The notes under the pieces: generated by a model
What the model was told of the DNA's origin: nothing
Database searches by the model: none
What the model saw: only the letters and a program-made list of their open reading frames with translations
From: Bugula neritina
Lineage: Eukaryota > Bryozoa > Gymnolaemata > Cheilostomatida > Bugulidae
Direction: 5' to 3'
DNA length: 64,000 nt
NCBI GenBank assembly: GCA_964035545.1
Contig: OZ037768.1
Location: forward strand, 9,725,241-9,789,240
Made by a program: the position numbers and the translations under genes
Shown here: positions 48,501 to 60,794 of the stretch, piece after piece
How positions within the stretch are numbered: position 1 is the stretch's first letter
Layout of the letters: each line of letters opens with the position of its first letter

Positions 48501-49656
48501 GTGAATAGAGATAGTATAGCATTTCTCATTCTTCATCTGCAAAGGTCAGCTCTTATTTTAAAACCAGAGAAATTATTTGGTTCTTGAAAAAAATCTCAAC
48601 TGTCTAACACAACTGTCTTCTCAACCTTTCGTCTGAGATTTTATTTTATTAAATGTGTTGTCTGAATTTTCGGACTAAAATTACAATTTTCAGTAGCATG
48701 TCATTAGGTTATGTAGTTCTATAAACCACTGACTTGGTGTTTACTAAGCTGGCTCTAACCACTACACCATGGCTGCTCTTTAAATTATGTATTTTTATTA
48801 TATTCTCTAATTTTTGCAGAGTTTCTGAGAGGGCTGAAACCCGTATGGGTATTGACAATTTAGCAAAAGTGTTTGGTCCGACTATCGTTGGTTTCTCGGT
48901 CACTACACCTGAGCCAATGCAGATGATTCACGAGACAGGACCGCAGCAAAACGTCATGACAGCTTTGCTAGAGCACAACACGGACTACTGGACTGATATA
49001 CTTGGTGGTATTCACAGTGAGATTGGCTCTCTTGATTATGATATGGGTGGTGACCCACCAGCTGGCCGCTACAATCAAGGTAACCATCAGCCAATCAGAT
49101 TCATGTCATGCTGCTTGCCTATGGATTTTTGTCTGAAAGTCTTTTGCCATTGCTAAAATGTTTTACAGTTCAGCGCTCTTCATAGATTACATGCGTTTAT
49201 TGGTGCTAGTAAATTAGCACACTTAATTTGTAGAGAACGATAGTTTATATTAATACAACAGGTTATTGTTTTATGATTTCAAAGCCTAATTTGACATCTA
49301 TAGAATTTTTAAATTATTTTAATAGAGAACAGTATAAAATAAATGCATTTACTTTTTTCCTTTCATTGTAAATTATTTTTATTTCAGGATATGGTGTTGA
49401 GACTCCAGCTCCTAAATCTGCTGCTAAAGTGAAAAAGTTTTTTGGTGAATCACCCAGGTTTGTTTGATTCTGTTATCACTTTCAACTTTAGGAATTTTAC
49501 AATTTTATTGCATTTTTGGATTATTTTGTTTCACAAAAAACCAAGTATCTTTTCTACTAATAGACATTGTTAATTTCACATGTTTTCATGTGTTTGATTT
49601 GTAGAGTTGATACAGGCGTCAACAAAACCTTCTTCCCATCTCCAATGTTGAAGTAA
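45598..49656 (+). CDS. RACGAP1: RACGAP1 (MgcRacGAP), centralspindlin Rho-GAP; N-terminus perhaps incomplete
   Basis: RACGAP1 pairs with the kinesin MKLP1 to form centralspindlin, which organises the spindle midzone and triggers cytokinesis. Exons: 45598-45676, 45802-45896, 46159-46266, 46347-46471, 46558-46937, 47176-47326, 47408-47550, 47842-48005, 48119-48226, 48327-48544, 48820-49079, 49388-49457, 49605-49656. Total 1953 nt, 650 aa (human 632). An N-terminal coiled coil runs to about residue 130, followed by a Ser/Lys-rich linker. A complete C1 domain lies near residues 330-385, with spacing H-X12-C-X2-C-X12-C-X2-C-X4-H-X2-C-X7-C. A RhoGAP domain spans about 405-580, with the arginine finger in GIYRKSG and KVFGPTIVG. 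The C-terminus FFPSPMLK matches human FFASPMLK. An acceptor AG just before the exon (45581-45582), with an in-frame reading of GCTTCAATATCAGAG before the ATG, suggests an earlier coding exon of about 20-30 codons. Confidence 0.93.
48720..48779 (-). mobile_element. SINE head fragment in a RACGAP1 intron
   Basis: On the minus strand it reads GAGCAGCCATGGTGTAGTGG followed by TTAGAGCC, matching the 5' tRNA-like head of the SINEs at 32066 and 63460. It ends about 40 bp before the acceptor of the exon starting at 48820 and so lies next to that exon's branch-point region. Confidence 0.55.
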
Positions 49657-49988
49657 TGTCCACACATCTCTACTATACATTTTAATGCAACTGAAACTTA
49701 CATAGCTTTAGTTTACTCCAACACTTACAGAATCATGTTTTAGTTGATCAGCTATTACCATAATCATTTCGAGTGTCCAGACATGCCTAAATATTTACCC
49801 GATTCAGTAGAATAGCAACTTTTCTAAGTTCGATAATGACTTTTATATTATTACTTATTGTATTTTCACTCATCAGAAGTAGCAGCAGTGTATCCGTTGA
49901 GTATTTATTTAAATTTGCAGATTTCTTATTTTCTGTAGTTTTAGTCCAAGCCACATGCATTCTTTCTTGTTTCAATATATATTTGTAA

Positions 49989-49994
49989 AATAAA
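49989..49994 (+). terminator. Probable polyadenylation signal of RACGAP1
   Basis: AATAAA on the coding strand about 330 nt after the stop codon. Confidence 0.5.
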
Positions 49995-50859
49995 CTTCTG
50001 GAGAAACCTATTTTAATTTTAGGTCTCATTTCAGATTTATTTTTAGAATTCAATTAGTTAATGTGAATTTGTTTGATGGTATTGAAGTGTAATGACCAGC
50101 ACATCAAATTATAATTCCTTATAAAAAATGGTATAGCGGCCTAACAAATGATAAATGTTCAATGATCACCCAAGACTAAAACGTGTGTGTGCAAGTTCAA
50201 TTTTGCTATTGTTTAACTTTCTTGACGATTTTCGACTACTACCAATATATGTAATATGCTTCTAATGTTATTATAATTAAACCCATCTTAACAAAACAAA
50301 TGGTATGTGCCATGTCTTCGGAGTTGTTTTTTCTGTTAAACAATTGCAAGAAAGCGCGCATTTCTAAATATGAACTTTCACTCTTCGGTATTCCTATTTT
50401 CGTTAATGAACACACTGAGATTGTTTGTTAAAAGTTCTATTTCAATAGATGAACAAAATGGTTCTATAATCAGCTCCGAGTTGAAGGTGGCTGAAAACAC
50501 TAGTTAGCCGTTTTTAATTTTGGAGTTGGGGAATCTCCAACTACTGCACTCATTCACCCCCATGTCCGCGCTGCTTCAACCGATTTCCAACTCATTAACC
50601 GAAATAGTGTGCACATGTTCATGTTGTTCAACTGTGATTTCAAATTGTCAATTATGTTGGCTACTCAATTTTCAGGAACTTTACCCATGTTAATTCATAA
50701 TGATCTTCAACTTTTGAGCGATGTAATACGAATCAATATGTATTTGTTATTTCTAAGTCCAATCTACCATCTATGATTATAAATATATTCATATTGATAT
50801 TGCAGCGGCCACAGCCATGAGGCTGAGCCATTGCCATGATGATGATGTGTTGATGATCG

Positions 50860-51390
50860 CATGATAATGATCACTTGACAATGATAATAATTAATATAAT
50901 TATTATTATATTCAATCTTCATATCATTGAATTTCATCATCATCATGATAATAATTGATATAATTATTAATATTTACTATAAATATAATATTAATAATAA
51001 TATTATTATTATTATTTAATATTTATATTCAATCTTCAAGTTCATCTTATTGAATTTCAATAATAATTATTCGTGAAATAGAATTACGGAATTAGAAATA
51101 TCAAACTTAGTAAATGTAATAGCCATAGGCACTAATAGTAATAGTTATAGTCTTTTACTTAAAACTATAAGTTATAAGTATAGTAATACTAATAATAATC
51201 GTATTATAGTAAGTATTACTAATAGACTATTGCTAATACTAATTGTTTATCTTCAATTGTTATACTTAACTTATACAATTATACTAGTACAAAACTAATA
51301 GTATTACTATTAGTAATAATAAAAGTAATACTGATATTAGTAATTATAATAGCCAGACTTATAATTATACTTATAGTTATAGTAAATGTG
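50860..51390. repeat. Cryptic-repeat island upstream of the KNOP1-like gene
   Basis: Runs of AATAATTATTATTATA, TAATAGTAATAGTTATAG and ACTAATAATAATCG and their complements fill about 500 bp, ending about 160 bp before the first coding exon of the next gene. Confidence 0.65.
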
Positions 51391-51551
51391 TTACAAACAC
51401 ATTTAGTTTGTGGATTAGAAGGATACTCATGCATTTATTTGGAATTTTATTGAGCATCTTATTTTTTTTCTTTTAGTATCTTCCAGGCAGCTGTATGATC
51501 ATTTTTTATGGCAACCTCTCAAGAAGTTCTGTAACTTGTAAAACTACTTAA

Positions 51552-54500
51552 ATGGAGGAATCTAAAGCAGGTTAGTTTGTTAAAAAGAAATTTAAGTGTG
51601 TTTCATATTCCAAAATGTTTTGCAATATTCTTTTTTGTAAAGTATTTATTGTTGTTTGTTGTTATTTAGAAAAAGTATCGAAGAGTAAGAAGAAGAACAA
51701 ACATAAGCACAAAGATAAAGATGTAATTGAAGGAGTTTCAGAAGTTGTGAATGTTGAACATGGTAAGCAAAATTTACTGCATAACCATCGCAAATAAATG
51801 GAACTAGGCAGTTTTTCTCATCAGTAATTTTTAATTAGAGCTGAGGTAATTTAGTTCATATAAATTTTAATAGAAATAGCGTTTACTGCAATGAATAGTT
51901 TAGTTGCTTCCCACAGGAATTTGTATCTAATTTTATTTGGAGTTCTTTCTGTGAGGAGAGCTATTTTGCTATGATTTGGAGTTCTTTTTTAAAATATATT
52001 TTTACTATGGTTTTTTAAATGTGCATAATTCTCAGTGTTGCTTATCTTCTTTTTTACGTTCATTCATGTTAGCAATAAATTGTCAAATTTTACGATTTCT
52101 AGAATGTTTGTTTTTAGATTTTGGCAAAAAGCACAAAAAGAAGAAAAGGCAAAGTGAAAATCCAGAGGAATTGGTTTTAGGTTGGTAAGCTGCATTCGGA
52201 TGGAAATATATTGTATATACTTAGCATAAACTGCAAATATTAATATAACTGTCTTGTCGTATTATAGAATATATATAATATCTGTCAGTTCTACATTTCT
52301 CTCTTGTCTTCATCGTCACATTTGTAAATTGATTTTAGATGATATGTCTTGTAATGTAGAATTTACTGAATATGGGAACTGTTTTAGAGGAGAGCCAGTT
52401 GAGTACAAAGAAGAAAGCGAAATTGAAAGACTTGGAAGATGGTAAGAGAAGTAATTGTGAAGGGCCTATCATCTTTTAGAATTAAATGTGAATTATATTC
52501 CGCGTAATGAGGACGTCAAAACATAAAAACAAAATGAAGTGAAACTTAAGATAATTTAGTATTATTTAGGTTTACCAAGTTACATTGTGTGTATCGGATA
52601 TTACCAAGTATATGACTTATAGACAAATATCTCTGCAAAAGTCCTGCTTATTAAAGTTTTCACTAATCATCGTATGCCCAGCAATCCTAGCTAGAACACT
52701 GGTAGTGAAGTCGTATACTCATGAAAATGTGTAGAGTATATTTGTTATTTCTAGGAGATGAAAATCTCCTTCAACCAAAGAAAGAAAAGAAAAATAAAAA
52801 GAGCAAGAAATTGAAACATGACTGTACTGGTAAGAAAGTTATCGATTGTACTGAAATTTGTTCTCACCTATCTCCGATTTGTCCTGGTCGGGTAGCGGGA
52901 TCGATTGTACTGAAATAACCTATTATAAAAGATTTGCTGATCGGGGAGTTGTCTTCTTATATTTATGTCTGTTAATGACATGCATTATTATACTTGTATT
53001 TTTACTGTATGTTTTGTAGATGTAGATGAAAATTTAGTCGAGCCAAAAGAGAGAAAACGTAAGAAAAAGAAGTTACAACATGAACATGAAGGTTAAGTAG
53101 TTATTTCGCTTATCACCTCAACAAAATATATGAAATAGTTTTCGATGTAAGTGCAAGGAGTTGTTTTTCTTTTTTCGTGCATCAGCTGAACAATAAAATT
53201 ACAAAATAAGTTTTTAAATGCATTTTTACCTAATATCAGTAAGCACTGCTCTAAAAGTTATTGTGTGAGTGTAACCCACTCTAGAGGTTCATGGGTATAG
53301 AATAGCATATGATATGAAATAAAATAGAACAGAGTTGAAATATAATTTGCACTTGTCATTCAGTTTGTGTTATAAAGTTTACTTATAAGTAAATTAATGT
53401 TTGCTAGAATTTGTATGGGGTGTCTAGTCTTGCTTGCTTTGTGAGACTTGATTAAAAGAAACTTTTAATAGTTTTCAGTCATCAGCAGAGTAAGATATTT
53501 TATTATTAACATTTAATTTAATTTGTCACGTGTGTATGTATTTATAGATGTAGATGAGAATCAAGTAGAGTTAGAAGAAATTCCTTTTAAGAAAAAGAAG
53601 TTGAAACGAGATAAATATGCAGGTTGCTTAATACTTGTATCTTTCATTTGTAAAACTAATAAACTTCAGTGTTCATTGTAATTATATATAGCAGTAATAC
53701 AACTACTTGACTGTATAAGTATTCCTATTGGCTGTCGTTAATTTTTATAGAAAACGAGTGTGAAGATGAATTTGATGCCGAGAGGACTGCCGATAGTGAA
53801 TCAAGTTAGTATATACCATAAGTTTTTACTGCTTTTTAATAATTTTAATAAGTATGGTTGGTTAGGAATGCGACATTCAGATGTATTCTTATGTAATTTA
53901 TACACTTTAATCACAACATTTTAAATTATCATGTCTAACGAAATTTGACTGTTTATCAAAATTAGCAAAAACACAGCAATAATACACTCAAGGTTGACAC
54001 TTTATAGCATAAGCATATCATAGCGCTAAGCTTATGTGCCAAGCTGATAACCTTATTATTATTATATATATGAGAAAATTGTTAGTTGTCGGTTAGTTAT
54101 ATCTTGACCAAGACTTTGCTCTCTTCGGAGTAGAGAAAATTTTGCATAAATTGAATAACTAATTCTTTTATAGAAGAAAGAAAAAAGAAGAAAAAGCGTT
54201 TAAAGAAAGCTGATGAAGTTCCTGTGACAGGAAATGATGATGAGACCAACACTAGTCAACCTGTAAATGTAGGTCAATGGAGCACAGCTGAATTGGGCGA
54301 TGCTCAAAGACAAAACAAGTTTTTCCAGCTTTTAGGAGGATTTAAGAAATCATCTGAAAATAACAGCACAGTGTTGTCTTCAGCTGCTAACTCAGCACTA
54401 AATAAAGCAAAGGAATCTGCTTTGAACACTCGACTGGAAAAGCAGTTTGAAAATGCTAGGCATACTCACTTAAATGCTAAAGGATTTGGTTTGGGTTTCT

Positions 54501-54562
54501 CTCAACCTAAAGCTAATTCAATTGATATATATTCTAGCAAATCTGTAAAGTTTGATGATTAG
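51552..54562 (+). CDS. KNOP1: KNOP1-like lysine-rich nucleolar protein, 9 exons
   Basis: KNOP1 is a lysine-rich nucleolar protein of poorly known function. Exons: 51552-51570, 51670-51762, 52118-52180, 52388-52441, 52755-52829, 53020-53091, 53548-53622, 53751-53804, 54174-54562; total 894 nt, 297 aa. Every internal intron is phase 1 and every internal exon is a multiple of three. Internal exons encode an acidic start (such as DVDEN) followed by a basic block (KKKKLK, KSKKKNKHKHKD, KKHKKKKR). The last exon holds the conserved C-terminal domain: VGQWSTAELGDAQRQNKFFQ with LLGGFK, then GFGLGFSQ and a final SKSVKFDD. Human KNOP1 has FLRLMGGFK, GLGFS and SKSVKLED at matching places. The acceptor of exon 4 (52387) was chosen by phase and lysine content. 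The small exons are less certain than the last one. An AATAAA follows at 54765. Confidence 0.8.
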
Positions 54563-55128
54563 TGGAACAATTCAAAATCAATATCTAAATCTGTACATGT
54601 AAACTAACTATTCAGTTATGGTTTTTTAAAATATTTTAAAATCGCATTTATAGAATAATTGGTTTGCAAATCAGTTTAATTATGACACCATGTAGTTTTT
54701 ATAGAGTGTTATTGTTCAAAATGCATGCTAAGTAGTACAAAACACACTAAAACTAATTTATAGTAATAAATCTTAATGATGTATACCATAGCCTAATAAT
54801 AATCACACCAAAATAATATTGTGGGTGATTGGAGTAAGCTAACTTTGCTAACAACAAGCCAGCATGCTATATTCTAGAATCTAGCTAATATAACAATTAT
54901 TAGTTTGATGGAGACTTGTTTACTAAAATATAATATAAGGTTGAATAGATCATATTTATAGCAAAGGTCAAGCTTCATTAATTAATGATCTGGCTGGCTA
55001 GATAATTAATTATCTTATTCTCCAGCAAGGTTGATTGTGGCATTCGTGGTGCTGTCCAATAATAATTAGTAAGCATCACAGTAATTTTGGCAATATCTAT
55101 TTTATTATCAGCTTGGTTTCATAAATCA
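54563..55128. other. Convergent 3' region, KNOP1-like / unknown protein
   Basis: An AATAAA at 54765-54770, about 200 nt after the KNOP1-like stop, is its likely polyadenylation signal. The rest would be the 3' UTR of the opposite-strand gene. Nothing else is recognised. Confidence 0.5.
54765..54770 (+). terminator. Probable polyadenylation signal of the KNOP1-like gene
   Basis: AATAAA on the coding strand 200 nt after the stop codon. Confidence 0.5.
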
Positions 55129-56655
55129 TTAATTGGTATTTTTGTTGGTCTTTCGAAAAAACCATTTACGTCTTTTGCGTTTTTGGTGCAAGCTAGGTTG
55201 CCTGATCATTTGAGTATTTGTTGCTTGAAGATAAATTGAAGATTCTATACTATCGCTATCTGATAAAGCTGTTAGACGTGATGAACAAAGTCTTGCAGCG
55301 AAGTTCCACCGTGAGAGTTTTCTTCTCTTCCGTTTTCTTTTTCGCATTGTATTAATTTGATATCTTGAAGTGCTGAATTTCATTAGTGTACCTTTGGGTG
55401 TGCTATGTGCCAGGGGTGTTCCAATTCCCGAACTGTTAGTTTTACTCCTCCGATCACTGTTGGAGTTAACTTTCATAATTGAAAATGAGTTATTGGAAGA
55501 ACTCATCTTGTGATTGGCTGAACTGACTAAGCCCTCTGATATAAGAGCCTCTAGTCTATTTATAGCATTAGTACATTTGTCAATTATTTGGAAACTGTTT
55601 GAACTTTTACAGGTATTTGCTGTGGTAGCATCTGTAGAGACTGGTTGCTTAGTAAGCTCTAACTTCTGTGATGTGCTGCCTGGTTTTTTGCAACTGTTTC
55701 CACTTCTTGTTCTTTCTAAGAAAACGGCATCTGTCTCATTGTTTAATTTCTCTCCACAATCAGTGCCAACATCACATGTCATAACAGACTGCATCCTCTT
55801 GGTTTGTCTCTCATTAAAGTTTCTGACCAGTTGATCTAGTATTGTATGTTCATACTCTGCAGGTAGAATCTGTAGTATATTACCTATTGATATTCTCGCA
55901 TCCAGTAGTTGCAAAGACGGTTTCCTATATTCTTTATTGACAAATGCATCAAAGCACGGGCAGGTTTTTGCTAGCTTTTCATGGAGAAGTGGTGGTAGCG
56001 AAATTACTAATCTCAATAATTGGTGAAATGTGCCTTGAAAACTTGTGAAAATTATTGTAGATGGTGTCTGGTCATAAAGGTGACAGATATTGCTGCAAAA
56101 ATAGTTAGAATTAAAATTTAGCGAAACAATATAAATTTACACACAATTTCTCAATCTATAGTTTAATTATTATAATCAACAAATTTCTTAGGTAGTAAAG
56201 GTACAGCTAGAGATTGCAATGTGTGGTTATATTGGTAGCCATTTTATGTCAGCTTACCTACACAGGTTAGATATTAGCTCTTTATGCTCATCAAACGAAA
56301 TGCAGCCACTCATTTTTATTTCATGTTTCAAACTAACAACTTGCTGCCTCAAACTAGCATTTTCCTTTACTAGTTTTGTGGACTTGCTTGACCAATGCTC
56401 TGCCAGTGTCATTAACTCGGTATTCTTACTTTGAAGCTCTTTCACTCTATTCTTGAGTTTTCTTAGTGCTGTCATGCTAGTTTGGTAAGCGTTCTTCAAA
56501 GTGTCAACTGAAATTTACATAAAAGTCATTGCTTTCAGTTAGGCTTTCATCCTGTATTCAGTAGAAGCATATCAATTTTATCAAGTTAACAATTTATTTA
56601 TTTTCTACCTACAGTCTTGTGTAGAAATCTGCACTACGGCTTCCTTTTGATCCAT
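55129..56655 (-). CDS. Unrecognised coiled-coil protein with basic C-terminus, 3 exons
   Basis: Exons 56655-56613, 56507-56258 and 56092-55129 join in phase (43 + 250 + 964 nt) into 418 aa with ATG start and TAA stop. Residues about 20-85 form a coiled coil (ALRKLKNRVKELQSKNTEL, LVKENASLRQQVVSLKHEI). A hydrophobic, probably folded segment follows at about 98-175 (GTFHQLLRLVISLPPLLHEK, ISIGNILQILPAEYEHTIL). The middle is Ser/Thr/Asn-rich and looks disordered. Two strongly basic clusters near the end (MRKRKRKRRK, then HQKRKRRKWFFRK) suggest nuclear localisation or nucleic-acid binding. I do not recognise the family. A chromosome- or meiosis-related protein is possible, since those evolve fast, but nothing proves it. 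It converges with the KNOP1-like gene. Confidence 0.75.
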
Positions 56656-58199
56656 GGTTGAAATTGGTATCCAAAGGTCTTGCTTATCTGTATAAAAAAT
56701 CGTCTGCATACAACATCAATTTTATTATCAATAGACTATAGCTTGCCAAGCATATATTTTATGTATCTTTTAAGGCTAATTGAACTATCAGCTATCAATA
56801 AAAAATAACTGTAGTCTATATACAGAAAGTAGTAGAAAATCTTTTAATTAGGGCATATTGGTAATAATCATGAAGTTGTTTTAGAAGTTAATATAATTCC
56901 CAATTGCTTTCTCTGTAAAAACTCATTGTGGAACTTGTTTTGAGTGATACAAAACTTACCTGAATCTTAGGAGACCCCACTAGTTCCCTCTGGCTGAACT
57001 CAAATAGCTATGCTAAATGGCAGTGTTTTTGGCTGATTATAATTCATCATGTCAGCATGATTAGTATCATTGTGCCTGTTTGACCAATAAGTTACCTATT
57101 AGTACAGAGCATAATGAGAAAGTAATGCTGACAGGCTTTGCTATTTTCTAATGATACTGTTATAATTAGTAGACTATTTACCAGGTGATTAATAAGCAAG
57201 ACAGGTACTGGAATATAAACATGTGTGAAATTGCAGCTATGTGATTGGTCAAAGTAATGAGGTTATGTAAAAGTATTCTGTTAGTAAAATATATTTCCAG
57301 CAACAAAATCTACAGACTAGTAGGCCAATCAGGGGTGTGTTCAAACTCTAATATCTCACCATTATAACTTATGCAAAATTCTGCCAGCTCAAGTGCGAAA
57401 TGCACAAAGTTCTAAAAAGTAGTTGTGCAACATTTGTTACTGCGTTATTTTATTTCATGTCTTAAAATTATGAGTTTACAGTTCATTTTCTCAAAATTTC
57501 TAAATTAAATGTTTAAAAGTTCAATCAAAACTTACATGCCTACAAAACACAGTTTTACCACAACTCCAACGCTGCTGCATAACGTACTTAATTTTTTTTG
57601 GCAAATTGTGGTGAATAAGTCTGGTTTTCTAGAAGTTGGGTAATCGCTGAATTCCCTAAGATTGGCTATCCATACTGATTGATACTTGTATCTGTTTGGC
57701 CTAATAATTCATAGTTTATATAGTCTACAATGATAATGCAGGCTAAAGAATTGCGTTACCCGTAATAATATTGCAGCTTACTTCACTATGACAATATTCT
57801 GGTTAGTGACAGGCTGCGATCTGGCATGGTTCTTCCTACTAAGAACCCTAAATCAACCACCACTGCTGTTGATATTGTAGAGCAGTAGTGAAGTCACTGT
57901 ACTGTGAGAGCAGTGCTACACCATACTCAACAAAACTATACGCACACAAACACACACACACATATATATACACGTAAGTACATATATATACATACATACA
58001 TATATATCATATACATACATATATACATATATAGCATGATGTCAACAATAACAAAATAACAACATTTAAATGATACGTTGCGTCTTGCGAATAGTCCAAC
58101 AATTAAAATGACTGAAAGTTCACTCTGTATCCGTCTCTTGGTGAAGCAAGCTCATTATTCTTCTGCCTCTGTTCTCCATTAAACTCAAAGATAATTACA
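56656..58199. other. Intergenic region between two unrecognised genes
   Basis: Mostly unremarkable AT-rich sequence. One exon-like segment at 57777-57876 has an acceptor (AATATTGCAG) and 33 open codons reading DRLRSGMVLPTKNPKSTTTA; it may be an upstream exon of the next gene. A CA/TA microsatellite follows at 57941-58033. Confidence 0.5.
57941..58033. repeat. Compound (CA)n/(TA)n/(CATA)n microsatellite
   Basis: A short CA run passes into TATATACA and CATACATA repeats over about 90 bp. Similar CATATATACA sequence recurs at 59205-59238 and 59650-59735. Confidence 0.85.
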
Positions 58200-59153
58200 A
58201 TGTATTCTGGAAAATACTCGATGATCTTTGATAATAAAACTCTGACTACTGGTGTGATTGTGATAGTCTCTCCAACCTACACTCTTACTGAGTAAGTTCA
58301 TTTGTAATTTATTTCAAAACTTGATAAGTAGAAAGTTTACAGCCTACTATTTAGTATTTATATAGTATTCATATGTTGTTTTCTATGATTATATAATTTT
58401 TAGATTATAACATTCATAGTATCTATTTATAGAGGACACCGTATGTAGAAATTCATCATAGGCTGAAACTTTATACTTCATTAAAATATTCTTAATGTTT
58501 AAATATTTAAAAAGTTACTAGCTGGTACGTAACGCTAAATGTAATGGATGACACAATGCATTGCACATCACATTAGAAAACATGCAGCATGGGGAATACA
58601 ATTCTCAAGTATTCTTGTTATATTAGATTTTCTGACCTCTATCAGTGAATATAGCATAGGTTTGTGATGCAGTCTATGTTGATTGTAAACATGTATTATA
58701 CATGTATCACCAAGATAAATTTCATTATGTACATGCAAGCCCATACGATAATCTATACACAATATTTTTTTTAGAAATCCAGATGAAGTTATAGAGAAGC
58801 AAGTCTTCATTAAAAATGTAAAGAGTGCTATTGGTAGAAATGGATTAGATAATGGAGTATGTGTGTTTGAGAAAGTGATAGACTATAAGATAACATTGGA
58901 AGATATTGAAGAGGAGGATAATGATGAAGTTGTCTCCCCAATTAGTAACAAGAAGACAACTTTCCAATATACATTATACGAAGTACTTTGTAGCAACAGA
59001 GGGAAAATTGGTAACAGTAGTAACAGTGACACTAAAGCTATATCCTACAGACAAAACAAAAGCTGTCGCTTCAAAATTAAATTAAATAGAAAGCTGCTAA
59101 AGGCTGTTAAATCTTGTTTTACAGTAAAAAGTGGTCAGTATTCTTTGTACTGA
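58200..59153 (+). CDS. Unrecognised small protein, two exons, perhaps more upstream
   Basis: Exons 58200-58291 and 58775-59153 (92 + 379 nt) give 156 aa from ATG 58200 to TGA 59153. The donor (ACTGA-GTAAGT) and acceptor (TTTTTTTTAG) are good and the phase fits (2). The sequence includes YSMIFDNKTLTTGVIVIVSP, an acidic stretch (EDIEEEDNDE) and a basic C-terminal part (CRFKIKLNRKLLKAVK). An AG at 58189-58190 allows an earlier exon: 57777-57876 ends in phase 0 at GATATT-GTAGAG and would join as KSTTTAVDI-IITMYSGKYS. I do not recognise the family, and the start is uncertain. Confidence 0.55.
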
Positions 59154-59240
59154 AACACCGGCCATTAACTAATGTTCATTTGGATTTATAGTATCTGTAT
59201 AATATTGTATTTACACATATGTATATACATATCTACATAT

Positions 59241-59649
59241 TGTGATGGATTTTAGTAGTGCAATTCTTATTATATTAATCGAAAAGGTTCACTCTATATT
59301 GTTTATTATCTTGTGAGTTCGACCCTGTCGGATTGTAACTATGGACAGCAGTGGCACCACTAGTAACCACCAATCAGGACAGTCATGCTAATGGATAGCA
59401 GGTGGAGCTAGCTACTCATAGTTGCAGTGCGTTGAGTAGCTAGCCGGCAGAGCAGCTCGGGACTTCATTTAGAGTAGTTGTGTATTAAAGCTCACTAATT
59501 ATATAATCGTTTTCTATTCATGTTAGCAGTAAATAACCTTCTTAAATTTGTGTAAATAATAAAGTTATCTTAGCGTAAATAATCTGGCGTAGTGGCTTTG
59601 ATTAAGTCGACCCACACATAATAATAGTGAACTGGCAAAATTCACTACA
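59241..59649. mobile_element. Probable solo LTR (409 bp) inserted in a microsatellite
   Basis: The segment begins TGTGATGG and ends CACTACA, so it has the TG...CA ends of LTRs, and is flanked on both sides by ATAT, a possible 4-bp target duplication. Internally it has AATAAAG (about 59560) and no open frame. The flanks (ACATATGTATATACATATC on the left, ACACATATGTATATGCATAT on the right) look like one microsatellite split in two. No internal retrotransposon genes are present. Confidence 0.5.
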
Positions 59650-59814
59650 ATATACACATATGTATATGCATATCTACATATACACATAATTATGTATATA
59701 CATATCTACATGTACACATATGCATGTATAGGCCTATAATTTTTTATTATCACGCAATTTATGTATATGTTACTGAGATAATAACTACAGTTAGTACTAA
59801 CTTAAATATAATAT

Positions 59815-59817
59815 GTA

Positions 59818-59906
<89 letters not shown>
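59815..59906. repeat. (TA)n microsatellite
   Basis: About 92 bp of TA dinucleotides with a single ACAT interruption near 59835. It generates meaningless tyrosine-isoleucine frames on both strands. Confidence 0.95.
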
Positions 59907-59908
<2 letters not shown>

Positions 59909-60794
59909 AGAGTGTCCTAATTTTTTGGGCAAAGCCTTATTTATTTCCTTTATTGGCACATGTTATTGTATAACAAATTATTTCATTAAAATAAACTGTT
60001 ACTCTATTGAACAACAAACTAATTGAAATAGTCTTGTGGTATATAATTCTTTAAACATTTGGTATAGCAGCACTTATTATATGGTGACATTTTCCTAGGT
60101 GCAAGTGAAAGCACTGGAATTGTTATTTAAGTCAGTTCCGTTGGTAGTGTCTTGAATATCAAGCATACAACTTGAAATGCTTACCAAAAGCACAACTGCA
60201 AAATAAAACATGGAAAAGTCTCAAATATCCCAATTATACTGATTATTATAAATTATAATTATTATATGTATAACTAAACTCTATAATTATTTGCTTTAGT
60301 TTAGAGTTATCTTACCCAGCAATAATTGTATGCGCACAGACACAGAATACGTAAATTTCTAGGAAGATGACTCTTCATATCGTAAGATTCATAATGGTCA
60401 GAGTCACATGAACATTTGATTACTCTGATTTAGTGATTAGATTAGTCATTAGGGGACATAGGTAAACATTAGCAAATTGTTTCCAAGGACGTGAACACTT
60501 GGCATGGTGGTTGTCTTTAGCACTGACTTTACAATAGCTTTCAAGGCTGAGACAGCCGCCAATGACACTGAGCTTGGAGCTAGGGCTGAATGTTAATGTG
60601 CAACGTTAATGAGAATCGCTTGAATCAGCACCAAGTTAGGAGTTACTGAGTGCAATGGTTCGGAGGTTTCCAGTTTGGAGTTTGGAATACCAATAATGAC
60701 TGGGTCTACCCGAACTCGATGCTGCTTCTAGCAATTTTCAGTTTCCGTAACTAATTGGCCCCTGAAATATAATAATAATATTGATAATCATAAT

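Larger units (their letters stand above)
49657..51551. other. Intergenic region RACGAP1 / KNOP1-like gene
   Basis: It includes the RACGAP1 3' UTR with AATAAA at 49989-49994, about 330 nt after the stop. A cryptic-repeat island (50860-51390) precedes the KNOP1-like start. No further exon is recognised. Confidence 0.6.

Noticed and set aside
59310-59345. tRNA B-box-like GAGTTCGACCCTG
   Set aside because: No matching A box at the right distance; it falls inside the probable LTR.
59724-60026. Frames of alternating Tyr and Ile on both strands
   Set aside because: Translation of the (TA)n microsatellite.
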